Assembly: GCF_004684095.1 (NCBI RefSeq) | Contig: NZ_SRII01000007.1 | Location: 403,013 to 467,012, forward strand | Direction: 5' to 3' | Length of the DNA: 64,000 bases | Source of the DNA: Hymenobacter sp. UV11 | GTDB lineage: Bacteria > Bacteroidota > Bacteroidia > Cytophagales > Hymenobacteraceae | In this document: positions 24,007-32,724 of the stretch, piece by piece | How positions within the stretch are numbered: position 1 is the stretch's first letter | Layout of the letters: every line of letters starts with the position of its first letter | Position numbers and translations under genes: made by a program | Notes under the pieces: generated by a model | What the model was told of the DNA's origin: nothing | The model's input: only the letters and a program-made list of their open reading frames with translations | Database searches by the model: none

Positions 24007-24696
24007 CTACTCGGGCAACGGCCGGCGCTGCCCGGCCCCGATAGTTTGGTGGCGCTGGCGTAGCACGGCCAACATCTCGTCGAGCGAGGAACCACTGACC
24101 CGTAGCAAGACCAGCAAGTGGTAGACTAAATCGGCCGCCTCACCGGCCAGGCCAACGCGGTTGCCCGCCATCGCATCGATAACGGTTTCGACGGCCTCCT
24201 CCCCTACTTTTTGCGCAATCCGGACCAAGCCCTTTTCAAACAGGCGAACGGTATAAGAGCCCGGCTCTTCCTGCGGAAACTGGTGCCGACGCTCGATAAG
24301 ACGGTCTAGCTCGGCCAGGAAACCAACCGGGGGGGTAGGCAACGCGGCAGCACTGGTGGCCCCTACCTCCTCCCCACTGATGGGTAAGGCCTCGAAGCAG
24401 CTGGTGGTGCCCCGGTGGCAGGTGGGGCCATCGGGGCGAGCCAGCACTAATACCGTGTCCTGGTCGCAGTCGAGGTGCAGGCTTACTACCTGCAGGAAGT
24501 TGCCACTGGTTTCGCCCTTGGTCCAGAGGCGCTGCTTGGAGCGCGAAAAAAACGTGACCCGGCCCTCGGCCTGGGTACGCTGCCAGGCTTCGGCATTAAA
24601 GTAGCCCAGCATGAGCACCTGGCCCGTGGCCGCATCCTGCACAATGGCGGGAATAAGCTGGTCGGGCATTTTGTGAAAATCTAACTCCGTATTCAT
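24007..24696 (-). CDS. hisIE: Phosphoribosyl-AMP cyclohydrolase / phosphoribosyl-ATP pyrophosphatase
   Basis: Fused enzyme for histidine steps 2 and 3: it removes pyrophosphate from PR-ATP, then opens the adenine ring. 229 residues. The HisI half (1 to about 115) has MLGYFNAEAWQRT, FFSRSKQRLWTKGETSGNFL and the metal-binding HLDCDQDTVLVLARPDGPTCHRG. The HisE half has LIERRHQFPQEEPGSYTVRLFEKGLVRIAQKVGEEAVETVIDA and the AADLVYHLLVLL helix. The ATG at 24696 gives a short leader before the domain. It is the last his gene of the operon, followed by a bidirectional terminator. Confidence 0.97.
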   Translation of the reverse strand: MNTELDFHKMPDQLIPAIVQDAATGQVLMLGYFNAEAWQRTQAEGRVTFFSRSKQRLWTKGETSGNFLQVVSLHLDCDQDTVLVLARPDGPTCHRGTTSCFEALPISGEEVGATSAAALPTPPVGFLAELDRLIERRHQFPQEEPGSYTVRLFEKGLVRIAQKVGEEAVETVIDAMAGNRVGLAGEAADLVYHLLVLLRVSGSSLDEMLAVLRQRHQTIGAGQRRPLPE

Positions 24697-24768
24697 TTGG
24701 AAAGGCAAAGCGGCGGGCAAAAGCCGCCGGTAAGAGAATAAACGATGAGCCAGCCGGCTTTGGCGGGC

Positions 24769-25176
24769 TCAGGCAGTGGGCATGAGCTTGGGTTGCAGCA
24801 AGTCCCAAAGGTTGCCGTAGAGGTCGGCAAAGACGGCCACCGTGGCGTAAACTTCCTCACGGGGCGTTTCCTGAAACTGCACGCCCTGCGCCAGCAGCCG
24901 GTGGTAGTCGCGCCAGAAATCGTCGGTTGTCAGAAATAAGAATACCCGGCCGCCGGTCTGGTTGCCCACGTAGCGCAGCTGCTCGGGGCCGTCGGCCTGG
25001 GCCAGCAGCAGAGCACTCCCCCCCCCGGCGCCTGGCGGGGCCACCAATACCCAACGCTTACCGTCGGCCAGGGGCGTATCGGCCACCAGCCGGAAGCCCA
25101 GCTGCTGGGTATAAAAGTGAAGGGCCTCGTCGTAGTCGCGCACGACCAGAGCCACGTGGGCTACCTGCTGCTGCAT
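24769..25176 (-). CDS. VOC-family (glyoxalase-like) protein in the his operon
   Basis: A 135-residue vicinal-oxygen-chelate protein. It shows the two-module fold: VAHVALVVRDYDEALHFYTQQLGFRL (first module, metal His in HVALVV) and VFLFLTTDDFWRDYHRLLAQGVQF with ADLYGNLWDLLQP (second module, the G-N-x-W-D/E end). Metal site residues look mostly kept. The substrate is unknown; such proteins include glyoxalases, dioxygenases and resistance proteins. It sits between hisF and hisIE with gaps of about 35 and 72 bases, all on minus, so it is probably carried on the histidine transcript without an evident pathway role. Confidence 0.88.
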   Translation of the reverse strand: MQQQVAHVALVVRDYDEALHFYTQQLGFRLVADTPLADGKRWVLVAPPGAGGGSALLLAQADGPEQLRYVGNQTGGRVFLFLTTDDFWRDYHRLLAQGVQFQETPREEVYATVAVFADLYGNLWDLLQPKLMPTA

Positions 25177-25210
25177 AAATTAAAGAGTAAAGTGCGGTGG
25201 AAAAATTCCC

Positions 25211-25996
25211 CTACCCCACCGGGCGCATGGCCACGCCCTCGGTCAGGAGGTAATTTTTGAGGCCGGCCACCGAGAGGTCACCAAAGTGAAAAACGCTGGC
25301 CGCCAGCGCGGCCTCGGCCCCGCCGGGCAGCAGCACATCGCGGAAGTGCGCGGCCACCCCGGCCCCGCCCGAGGCGATAACCGGGATGCCTACCCCCGCC
25401 GCCACACCCCGCGTGAGGCCCAGGGCGTAGCCGTCGCGGGTGCCGTCGTGGCTCATACTGGTGAGCAGAATTTCGCCCGCGCCGCGCTCGGCGGCCTCGC
25501 GGCACCAGGCCAGGGCCTCACGGCCGGCGGGGTGGCGGCCGCCGTGGGTGAACACCTCCCAGGCTTCGTCGGCCGCCGTGGCGGGCGCTTCGGTGGTCTG
25601 GCGGGCATCTACGGCCACCACGATGGCCTGCGAGCCAAAGCGCCGGGCCAGCTCGTCGATGAGGCCGGGCTCGCGCAGCACCGAGGAGTTGAGGCTGACC
25701 TTGTCGGCCCCACTCAGCAGCAGGGCCTCCACATCGGCCACCGCCCCGATGCCCCCGCCCACGGTGAAGGGAATATTGACCTCGCGGGCCACGTTGCGCA
25801 CCAGCTCGATGAGGGTGCGGCGCTTCTCCACGGTGGCCGTGATATCGAGCAGCACCAGCTCGTCGATGCCCTCCTGAGCGTAGCGCGCGGCCAGGGCCAC
25901 GGGGTCGCCGGCGTCGCGCAGATTTACGAAGTTGGTGCCCTTCACGGTGCGGCCGTTCTGCACGTCGAGGCAGGCAATGAGGCGTTTGGTAAGCAT
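25211..25996 (-). CDS. hisF: Imidazole glycerol phosphate synthase, cyclase subunit
   Basis: With HisH converts PRFAR and ammonia to IGP and AICAR. 261 residues, normal length, (beta-alpha)8 barrel. Visible: LTKRLIACLDVQNGRTVKGTNF (catalytic Asp), GIDELVLLDITAT, FTVGGGI (phosphate site), GADKVSLNSS, VVAVDARQ (second catalytic Asp) and GEILLTSMSHDGTRDGY, then PVIASGGAG. The ATG at 25996 gives the standard MLTKRLIACLDV start; an upstream in-frame start is rejected. An inserted loop after the second Asp (TTEAPATAADEAWEVFTHGG) is typical of the family. Confidence 0.98.
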   Translation of the reverse strand: MLTKRLIACLDVQNGRTVKGTNFVNLRDAGDPVALAARYAQEGIDELVLLDITATVEKRRTLIELVRNVAREVNIPFTVGGGIGAVADVEALLLSGADKVSLNSSVLREPGLIDELARRFGSQAIVVAVDARQTTEAPATAADEAWEVFTHGGRHPAGREALAWCREAAERGAGEILLTSMSHDGTRDGYALGLTRGVAAGVGIPVIASGGAGVAAHFRDVLLPGGAEAALAASVFHFGDLSVAGLKNYLLTEGVAMRPVG

Positions 25997-26045
25997 ACGA
26001 ATAAGGTGCGAAATGGAGAGGTAAAGCGGGACCACTGCGCAGCAG

Positions 26046-26768
26046 CTAAGCCACAGCCACCAGGGTAGTATAAACTTCTTCTAGCGGCTCCAGGCTGGTT
26101 AGCTCGGCCACGTGGGGTAGTGGCCGGGCGGCCCCGGTACGGTTCAGCCACACGGGCCGGATGCCCACGGCCAACGCCCCGAGCACATCGGCCTGCCAGT
26201 TGTCGCCCACCATCACGGTTTGGGCCGGGCTGGCCCCCAGGCGCCGCAGGGCCACTTCGTAGATGGCGGGGTCCGGCTTGAGCACCCCTACCCCCTCCGA
26301 GGTTATCAGTGCATCAACAAGCCCCCGCATCCCCAGGTGGCGCAGCTTTTCTTCCTGCTCGGCCGTGCGGTTATTGGTCACGATGCCAATCTGGTAAGTG
26401 GGCTTCAGGCGTTGCAGCAGCGCCAACGCCCCCGCCACGGGCTGCCGCAACTGCTGGTAGTGGGTGTAGTGCTGCTCGGCTACCTGCGTAGCGGCCGCCC
26501 CCGCGGTAGCCGGCTCATAGGGCGCCAGCAACTGCTGGAAGCGCAGCTGCCGCGCCTCCAGATACGATATACGCCCGGTCATGACCTGCGGGTGCAGCTC
26601 TTCCAACAGTTCGCTATAGCGCTGGTAGAGGTCTTCTACCGGCACCTGCTGCAAGGTGGGCCTATTAGCCGCCGTGGCGGCCAGGGCCGCCCGCGCCGTA
26701 GCCATGTGGTCGAAAAGCGTGTCGTCGAGGTCGAAGAGAACGGTCGTAACCGGAGTAGCTGGGAACAT
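26046..26768 (-). CDS. HAD-superfamily hydrolase, YjjG-like
   Basis: A 240-residue phosphatase of the HAD class (subfamily IA, YjjG type, which acts on pyrimidine or other nucleoside monophosphates in E. coli). Motif I is VLFDLDDTLFDH with the nucleophile Asp, motif II lies in GIVTNN, motif III is the Lys near LKPDPAIYEVALRRLG, and motif IV is VMVGDNWQADVLGA. The helical cap occupies about 20-85. It lies inside the histidine operon between hisF and a gene of unknown function. A role in histidinol-phosphate hydrolysis is unlikely because hisB already has that domain. Substrate uncertain. Confidence 0.9.
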   Translation of the reverse strand: MFPATPVTTVLFDLDDTLFDHMATARAALAATAANRPTLQQVPVEDLYQRYSELLEELHPQVMTGRISYLEARQLRFQQLLAPYEPATAGAAATQVAEQHYTHYQQLRQPVAGALALLQRLKPTYQIGIVTNNRTAEQEEKLRHLGMRGLVDALITSEGVGVLKPDPAIYEVALRRLGASPAQTVMVGDNWQADVLGALAVGIRPVWLNRTGAARPLPHVAELTSLEPLEEVYTTLVAVA

Positions 26769-26795
26769 AGCGGGGTATAACAACGAAACGGCTGG

Positions 26796-27446
26796 TTAGC
26801 TTAAGCGAGCCACCTGGCAGGCGTGGTCGAGTCTGGCTAGAATCCGGGCACCCACGTAGTGCCGGAATCGCGGGGCGCCTCGCTTCCGGATGCGGTAGTA
26901 CACATCCCAATAGCTGGCCACCCGCCCCCGGGTCTGCTGCCAGTATAAGGGGTTCTCGGCAATGAGCTGTACGTAGCTGGCCAGCAGCATGGGCGTCAGG
27001 CACTGCTCCAGCACCTGCAGAATTTCCTGCACGTACTCCCCAAGCAAGCTAAACGTGAAAGGTGTCGTGAAGGCCTCTGGTGCACCATCGCTGAGGGTAA
27101 ACAAGGCTTCCAGGTGCCGCTGCCGCACATAGCCGTCGTGGTGGCGTAGATACAGACAATGTACCAACTGCCGCTGCCGGTTACTCAGCTCTTGGAGGTT
27201 CCCAGCAAGCGGCTCCCGAACATACAGCCGGTAAGGCAGTGCTAAGGGCACCCCCTGCCAGATAATCAAGCGGGCATCCGCCGACAGCTGTGTGCCACCG
27301 GCTGCCAGTTGACCCGACAGGTCCAACAGCAGATTCAGCGCGGCCTGGACGTCGCTGGCCACCACCCCAGGAAAGAGCGTGGCCAACTGCCGCCGCTCCT
27401 GGCTGGGCAGCCACTTAGCCAGCAAAGCGTTCCAGGTCCAGCTCAT
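26796..27446 (-). CDS. Unknown protein inside the his operon
   Basis: A 216-residue protein that I do not recognise. It is helical, with aromatic residues (WTWNALLAKWLPSQERRQLATLF, VHCLYLRHHDGYVRQRHLEALF, ENPLYWQQTRGRVASYWDVYYRIRKRGAPRFRHYVGARIL), and has no signal peptide or membrane segment. It ends in a basic stretch. The gene is 12 bases downstream of hisA and 27 bases upstream of the HAD hydrolase, so it is almost certainly on the histidine transcript. Whether it matters to histidine synthesis is unknown. Confidence 0.8.
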   Translation of the reverse strand: MSWTWNALLAKWLPSQERRQLATLFPGVVASDVQAALNLLLDLSGQLAAGGTQLSADARLIIWQGVPLALPYRLYVREPLAGNLQELSNRQRQLVHCLYLRHHDGYVRQRHLEALFTLSDGAPEAFTTPFTFSLLGEYVQEILQVLEQCLTPMLLASYVQLIAENPLYWQQTRGRVASYWDVYYRIRKRGAPRFRHYVGARILARLDHACQVARLS

Positions 27447-27457
27447 CCACTTGCTAT

Positions 27458-28186
27458 TTATTGTACCAACGCCAGCTCGGCACGCAGTTCCGCCTCCGTA
27501 ATCGTGCCTTCGTAAATAGCCTTGCCAATGATGGCGCCCGCCATCCCCAGTTCGCGCATCGCCACTACGTCGGCCACAGTAGTGACGCCGCCGCTGGCCA
27601 CGAACTGCGCCGCCGGAAACTGCCGCCGCAAGGCGGCGTACGTGTCGGTAGCGGGGCCTTGCAGCTGGCCATCGCGGCTCACGTCGGTGCAGATGAAAGT
27701 TGTGGCTCCGGCCGCCAGATAAGCCCCAATAAAATCGGGCAGGCGCTGAGTGCTCTGCTCAGTCCAGGCGCTTACGGCGATAAAGTCGTCCTTGAAATCG
27801 GCCCCGATGATGATGCGCTCCGCCCCGAACCGGGCCAACCACTCCCCCACCAGCTCGGGCTCGCGGGCCGCAATGCTACCGGCCGTGAGCTGCGCCGCCC
27901 CGGCCGCAAACGCCGCCTCGGCTGAGGCCGTAGTCTGAATGCCCCCACCGAAGTCGATGTGCAGCTTCGTGTGGCGGACAATGCGCTCCAGCACCGGCAG
28001 CTGGCGGGGCTCGCGGGCGCGGGCCCCGTCGAGGTCTACCAGGTGCAGGTGGGTAGCCCCGAGCTGCTCGAAGTACTGGGCCTGGGCCAGCGGGTCGGCG
28101 GCGTAGGTGGTCTGGCGGGCAAAGTCGCCGCCCGTCAGGCGCACGCACGAACCATTAATGAGGTCGATGGCGGGAATTATCTTCAT
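27458..28186 (-). CDS. hisA: Phosphoribosylformimino-AICAR-P isomerase
   Basis: Catalyses the Amadori isomerisation of ProFAR to PRFAR. 242 residues, (beta-alpha)8 barrel. Catalytic Asp in IPAIDLINGSCVRLTGGDF, second in FICTDVSRDGQLQG; phosphate-binding glycines in IDFGGGIQ and FVASGGV. The C-terminal MAGAIIGKAIYEGTI block is standard. ATG 28186. Placed after hisH in transcription order with a 57-base gap. Confidence 0.98.
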   Translation of the reverse strand: MKIIPAIDLINGSCVRLTGGDFARQTTYAADPLAQAQYFEQLGATHLHLVDLDGARAREPRQLPVLERIVRHTKLHIDFGGGIQTTASAEAAFAAGAAQLTAGSIAAREPELVGEWLARFGAERIIIGADFKDDFIAVSAWTEQSTQRLPDFIGAYLAAGATTFICTDVSRDGQLQGPATDTYAALRRQFPAAQFVASGGVTTVADVVAMRELGMAGAIIGKAIYEGTITEAELRAELALVQ

Positions 28187-28243
28187 TTGGGTAATATATA
28201 AGTTACGACTCGTAGGCCAATCTTACACCATTTGTTAAAAAAA

Positions 28244-28894
28244 CTAGGTAAGGTCGGCGACCAGGAAGTTCTTCAGAATCTGCTCGCCTGCGGGCCCGCT
28301 TTTCTCCACGTGAAACTGCACGCCGTAGAAGTTGCGGTAGCGTACGCCGGCGCTGAACGGCGCCCCGGCCGGGTAGCTGGCCTGGGCAATGGTATAGTCG
28401 CCTACCGGTGCGTAGAAGCTGTGCACGAAGTACACGTAGTCGGCCGCCGTAGGCACGGCGGCCGGTGGCCCCGCCCCGCCACCACCCAGGTTTTCAAACA
28501 GCGGCGTTTGCAGGTCGTGGAGGTTATTCCAACCCATATGGGGTACTTTGTGGGCGGCATCGGGCGGCGTAAAGCGCACCACGTCGAAGGGCAACATGCC
28601 CAGCAGCTCGGTGCCCCCGGCGGGGCCCTCCTCGCTGTGGCGACCCAGCAACTGCATACCCAGGCAAATACCCAGGAAAGGCTGCGTGAGGGTGGGCAGG
28701 ACCTTATCGAGGCCGGCGGCGCGCAGCGCCCGCATGGCCGAGCTGGCCTCGCCCTCGCCCGGAAACAGCACCCGGTCGGCCCGGCGAATAACCTCGGGGT
28801 CCGAGGTGAGCGTAGCGTTCATGCCCAGGCGCTCCAAGGCAAACAGCACGGACTGCACGTTGCCGCCCTGGTAATCGATAACAGCGATGTTCAT
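28244..28894 (-). CDS. hisH: Imidazole glycerol phosphate synthase, glutamine amidotransferase subunit
   Basis: Class I glutaminase that supplies ammonia to HisF. 216 residues. Catalytic triad: Cys in FLGICLGMQLL, His and Glu in GVQFHVEKSG; the oxyanion strand is preceded by LFPGEGEASSAMRAL. ATG at 28894 gives the classical MNIAVIDYQGGN start; the longer reading is rejected. A 30-residue glycine/alanine-rich insertion (LGGGGAGPPAAVPTAAD) before YVYFVHSFYAP is longer than usual. Confidence 0.97.
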   Translation of the reverse strand: MNIAVIDYQGGNVQSVLFALERLGMNATLTSDPEVIRRADRVLFPGEGEASSAMRALRAAGLDKVLPTLTQPFLGICLGMQLLGRHSEEGPAGGTELLGMLPFDVVRFTPPDAAHKVPHMGWNNLHDLQTPLFENLGGGGAGPPAAVPTAADYVYFVHSFYAPVGDYTIAQASYPAGAPFSAGVRYRNFYGVQFHVEKSGPAGEQILKNFLVADLT

Positions 28895-28954
28895 GATAAA
28901 ACATTTGGTTAATAAAGAACTTTCACGATATTTACCCAAATGATAAAGTATGGT

Positions 28955-30055
28955 TTATAGAATTCCCTTCGTGCTCGGAATCACGTGTTGCCCGGTCGGG
29001 TCACGCACCAACGCCATCTTGATGGACTTAGCCACGGCCTTGAAGATTGCCTCGATTTTGTGGTGCTCATTATCGCCCTCGCACTTGATGTTGAGGTTGC
29101 AGCGGGCCGCGTCGGAGAAGCTTTTAAAGAAATGGTAAAACAGCTCGGTGGGTACGTCACCCACCCGCTCGCGCCTAAAGTCGGCGGCCCACACCAGCCA
29201 GGGCCGACCCGAAAAGTCGATGGCCGCCTGGGCCAGCGCGTCGTCCATGGGCAGCAAAAAGCCGTAGCGGTTCACCCCGCGCTTGTCGCCGATGGCCTCG
29301 TCGTAGGCCGCGCCAATGGCAATGGCCGTGTCTTCCACGGTGTGGTGCTCATCAATGTGCAGGTCGCCGTGGGTGCGCACGTAGAGGTCGCAGCCGCTGT
29401 GCTTACCCAATTGGTCAAGCATGTGGTCGTAGAAACCCAGGCCGGTTTTGCAGTCGGTGTGGCCGGTGCCATCGAGGTTGAGAATAACTTCGATGCGCGT
29501 TTCATTGGTGTTGCGCATAATGTGCGCCTTGCGCGGCGGGCGGCGCAGGTGCTCATATACGGCGGCCCAGTCGGTGGTGCTGAGCGCGGCACGCTCGTCG
29601 GCCTCGGCGTGCAGCAGGATAGCGCGGCAGCCCAGGTTCTCGGCCAGCTGCACATCGGTCAGCCGGTCGCCGATGACGTAGGAGTGCGCCAGGTCGTAGC
29701 CGTTGGCCGGGTCGAGGTAGCGGGTGAGCAGGGCGGTGCCGGGCTTGCGCGTCGGGGCCGGGTCGTGGGCAAAGCTGCGGTCAATCAGAATCTCGCTGAA
29801 CTCGATCCCCTCCCCTTTCAATACATCCAGCATTTTTTGCTGGTAGGGCCAGAAGGTGTCCTCGGGATAGCTCTCGGTGCCGAGGCCGTCCTGGTTGGTC
29901 ACCAAGACCAGCTCGTACTCGCCGTCGCGGGCCAGCTGGGCCAGGGCCGTGATGGCACCGGGCACGAAGTCAAATTTATGCCAGGCATCAATCTGGTAGT
30001 CGGTCGGCGGCTCAATGAGGATGGTGCCGTCGCGGTCGATAAATAAAACTTTCAT
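28955..30055 (-). CDS. hisB: Histidinol-phosphatase / imidazoleglycerol-phosphate dehydratase
   Basis: Bifunctional enzyme of histidine steps 6 and 8. 366 residues. Residues 1 to about 165 are a HAD phosphatase: FIDRDGTILIEPPTDYQ (nucleophile Asp) and VIGDRLTDVQLAENLG. Residues about 176-366 are the dehydratase: RNTNETRIEVILNLDGTG, GLGFYDHMLDQLGKHSG (metal His), DEHHTVEDTAIAIG, and FDYDHMH-like C-terminal HHKIEAIFKAVAKSIKMAL. ATG 30055. The fusion is shared by enterobacteria and many Bacteroidota. Confidence 0.98.
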   Translation of the reverse strand: MKVLFIDRDGTILIEPPTDYQIDAWHKFDFVPGAITALAQLARDGEYELVLVTNQDGLGTESYPEDTFWPYQQKMLDVLKGEGIEFSEILIDRSFAHDPAPTRKPGTALLTRYLDPANGYDLAHSYVIGDRLTDVQLAENLGCRAILLHAEADERAALSTTDWAAVYEHLRRPPRKAHIMRNTNETRIEVILNLDGTGHTDCKTGLGFYDHMLDQLGKHSGCDLYVRTHGDLHIDEHHTVEDTAIAIGAAYDEAIGDKRGVNRYGFLLPMDDALAQAAIDFSGRPWLVWAADFRRERVGDVPTELFYHFFKSFSDAARCNLNIKCEGDNEHHKIEAIFKAVAKSIKMALVRDPTGQHVIPSTKGIL

Positions 30056-30234
30056 CGCAGATTAAACAGATTAAACGGATTTCGCAGATACGCTGCTGCG
30101 CAGCTGACTAGGCACTGGTGCCCGGATACGGAATTTATAAGCCTCTCCCAGGGGAAGCTCCGGATTGGTAGTTGGCCAGCGGCGGGTGGCTTCGACGGGC
30201 GGCTGGGTGAGCGGGTTAAATTTGGGCTAGCGAA

Positions 30235-31296
30235 TTACGCGGCTGCGAATTCTGCCAGCGCCGCCAGCAGCTTTTCATTTTCCTCCGGCGAGCCCACCGT
30301 GAGGCGGAGCGTACCGGCGCAGCCGGGCTGGGTAGTACGGTTGCGCACCACGATGCCGCGGCTCAGCAGGTACTCATACACGGCGGTGGCGTCGGGGTGA
30401 AAACGGACCAGCAGGAAGTTGGCATCGGAGGGGAACACCTCGGCCACGAGGGGCAGCGCGGGCAGGCGCTCGGCCAGCCAGGCGCGGCCGGTGAGCAGTT
30501 GTTGACGCAAGCTCTCGAAGTGCGGAGCCGCCGCCAGGGCCGCCAGCGCATGCTGCTGGGTGGCCTCCGATATATTATAAGGAGGTTTGATTTTGTTGAG
30601 GTAGCCGATGATGGCCGGCGAGGCGAAGGCCATGCCCAGGCGCAGGCCGGCCAGGCCCCAGGCCTTGGAGAAGGTCTGGAGCACTACCAAATTAGGAAAC
30701 TCGGCCAGGCGGGTGGTCCAGCTGGGGGCGGCGGCGAAGTCGGCGTAGGCCTCGTCTACCACCACCAGGCCGGGGAAGCCGCGCAGAATTTCCTCGATGG
30801 CCGCGGCGTGGAGCAGGTTGCCGGTAGGGTTGTTGGGCGAGCACAGGAACACCAGCTTGGCCGAGGAGACCAGCACGCCGGCCACGAGCTCGGGCGAAAG
30901 CTGGAAATCGGCCGTGAGCGGCAGGCGCTCGATACGCACGTCGTTGAGGTTGGCAGCCACCTCGTACATGCCGTAGGTGGGGGGTAGCAGCAAAATGCTG
31001 TCCTGGCCGCCGGGCATGCAGGTGAGGCGCACCAACAGGTCGATGGCCTCGTCGGAGCCGTTGCCCAAGAAAATCTGGTCGGCCCCTACCCCCTTCAACT
31101 GCGCCAACTCAGCCTTCACGGCACGCTGCTGCGGGTCGGGGTAGCGGTTGAACTGGGTCGGGCCGGCGCTACCGAGGCTGTTCTCGTTGGCGTCGAGCAT
31201 CACCTGCGCCTCGCCCGTAAACTCGTCGCGGGCCGACGAGTACGGCTTCATGGCCCGGATATTGGGGCGAATAAGGGATTCTAAGTTAAAGGACAT
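30235..31296 (-). CDS. hisC: Histidinol-phosphate aminotransferase
   Basis: PLP-dependent transfer of the amino group from glutamate to imidazole acetol phosphate. 353 residues, normal. The PLP Lys is in QTFSKAWGLAGLRLG; other landmarks are MLDANENSLG, FLGNGSDEAIDLLVR, FLCSPNNPTGN and VVVDEAYADF. The C-terminal substrate Arg is in ILVRNRTTQPGCAGTLRLTVG. ATG 31296. A REP-like palindrome lies between it and hisD. Confidence 0.98.
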   Translation of the reverse strand: MSFNLESLIRPNIRAMKPYSSARDEFTGEAQVMLDANENSLGSAGPTQFNRYPDPQQRAVKAELAQLKGVGADQIFLGNGSDEAIDLLVRLTCMPGGQDSILLLPPTYGMYEVAANLNDVRIERLPLTADFQLSPELVAGVLVSSAKLVFLCSPNNPTGNLLHAAAIEEILRGFPGLVVVDEAYADFAAAPSWTTRLAEFPNLVVLQTFSKAWGLAGLRLGMAFASPAIIGYLNKIKPPYNISEATQQHALAALAAAPHFESLRQQLLTGRAWLAERLPALPLVAEVFPSDANFLLVRFHPDATAVYEYLLSRGIVVRNRTTQPGCAGTLRLTVGSPEENEKLLAALAEFAAA

Positions 31297-31313
31297 ACTA
31301 GTTAAAATCGTTA

Positions 31314-31408
31314 GTCATGCAGACCGCAGGGAAGCATTTCGCTCGCTTCGTTGAGCGATTGAGGTTACTATCCCACGCGAGATGCTTCCCTGCGGTCTGC
31401 ATGACGTT
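31314..31408. repeat. REP-like palindrome 1, hisD-hisC spacer
   Basis: Long imperfect palindrome. Left arm 31314-31342 begins GTCATGCAGACCGCAGGGAA; the right arm (31377-31405) mirrors it with one mismatch, and the end reads ATGACGTT, which is AACGTCAT on the other strand. The loop has an inner hairpin (CGCTC/GAGCG). The right end directly abuts the hisD stop codon. It shares ends and the GAAGCATCTC-type core with elements at 48572 and 58494. Confidence 0.75.
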
Positions 31409-32716
31409 CTAGTTGGTAGTAGTTAAATGCTCTCGGCGCAGGGCCACGGCGTGGGCGTGGGCGTGTAGCCCCTCGGCCCGGGCCATGGGTTCTACTACCG
31501 GGGCCAGGGCGAGCAGGCCGGCGGGGGCGAGCTGCTGGAAGGTGATTTTCTTGTAGAACGAATCCAGCGACACCCCACTGTAGGCGCGGGCGTAGCCACC
31601 CGTGGGCAGGGTGTGGTTGGTACCGGAGGCATAGTCGCCCACCGCCTCGGGCGTGAGGTGGCCCATGAACACGGAGCCCGCATTGTAGATAGCGGCGGCC
31701 AGCGCCTCGGGGGCGGCCACGGCCAAGATGAGGTGCTCCGGGGCGTACTGGTTGCAGAACTCCAGCATGGCGGCCATACCGGGCAGCAGCAGGCCGCGGC
31801 TTTCGGTGAGGGCCTGGCGGGCAATTTCGGCGCGGGGCAATAGCGGCAGCTGGCGCTCCAGCTCCGTTACTACGCCGTTTAATAAGGCTTCCGAATCAGT
31901 GAGCAGCACCACCTGCGAGTCGGGGCCGTGCTCGGCTTGCGAAAGCAGGTCGGCAGCCACAAAGGCGGGGTTGGCGCTGGCATCGGCGATAACCAATACT
32001 TCGCTGGGGCCGGCGGGCATATCAATCGCTACCCCACGCTGGGCGGCCAGCTGCTTGGCGGCGGTCACGTAGCGGTTGCCGGGGCCGAAAATCTTATCCA
32101 CGGCCGGCACCGAGGCGGTGCCCACGGTGAGCGCGGCCACGGCCTGCGCCCCGCCGGCTTTGATGATGGTAGTCAACCCCAACTCCTGGGCGGCGAAGAG
32201 AATAGCCGGCGCAATGCGGCCATCGCCCCGGCCGGGCGGCGTGCACAGCACAATTTCGCGGCAGCCCGCCAGCTTGGCCGGAATGCCCAGCATTAATAAG
32301 GTAGAAAAGAGCGGCGCCGAGCCGCCCGGCACGTAGAGGCCCACCCGCGGCACGGCTACGCTGCGGCGCCAGCAATGCACGCCGGGCATAGTTTCGACCT
32401 CCGCTTCCACGGCCGGTGGCTGCTGGGCAGCGTGGAAAGTGGTGATATTCTTAATGGCTTGGCGGATGGCAGCTTGCAGCTCGGCGTGTACCTGGGCGGC
32501 TCCTTCAGCGAGCTCCTCGGCGCTCACGCGCAGGTTGGCTAGCGCGGGCACGCCGTCGAGCTGGGCGGCGTAGTCGCGCAGGGCCTCGTCGCCGCGGCGG
32601 GCTACGTCGTCAAAAATCTCCCCGGCGCGGGCCAGAATGGCAGCGTTGCTGCCCGCCAGCGGGCGCTGCTGAAGCACCGGCCACTGGGCACGGGCGGGGT
32701 TGTGAAAAATCTGCAT
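31409..32716 (-). CDS. hisD: Histidinol dehydrogenase
   Basis: Zinc enzyme for the last two histidine steps, L-histidinol to L-histidine with two NAD+. 435 residues, normal length. Zinc and catalytic residues are visible in SQAEHGPDSQVVLLTD (Gln-x-x-His) and NQYAPEHLILA (Glu-His general base). GLYVPGGSAPLFST binds substrate/NAD and AGPSEVLVIAD is the signature. The C-terminal LTPEAVGDYASGTNHTLPTGGYARAYSG is standard. ATG 32716. Second gene of the operon after hisG. Confidence 0.99.
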   Translation of the reverse strand: MQIFHNPARAQWPVLQQRPLAGSNAAILARAGEIFDDVARRGDEALRDYAAQLDGVPALANLRVSAEELAEGAAQVHAELQAAIRQAIKNITTFHAAQQPPAVEAEVETMPGVHCWRRSVAVPRVGLYVPGGSAPLFSTLLMLGIPAKLAGCREIVLCTPPGRGDGRIAPAILFAAQELGLTTIIKAGGAQAVAALTVGTASVPAVDKIFGPGNRYVTAAKQLAAQRGVAIDMPAGPSEVLVIADASANPAFVAADLLSQAEHGPDSQVVLLTDSEALLNGVVTELERQLPLLPRAEIARQALTESRGLLLPGMAAMLEFCNQYAPEHLILAVAAPEALAAAIYNAGSVFMGHLTPEAVGDYASGTNHTLPTGGYARAYSGVSLDSFYKKITFQQLAPAGLLALAPVVEPMARAEGLHAHAHAVALRREHLTTTN

Positions 32717-32724
32717 GTTTCTTT

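Noticed and set aside
26046..26768. HAD hydrolase as a second histidinol phosphatase
   Set aside because: hisB already carries that domain and the protein is closer to YjjG-type enzymes.
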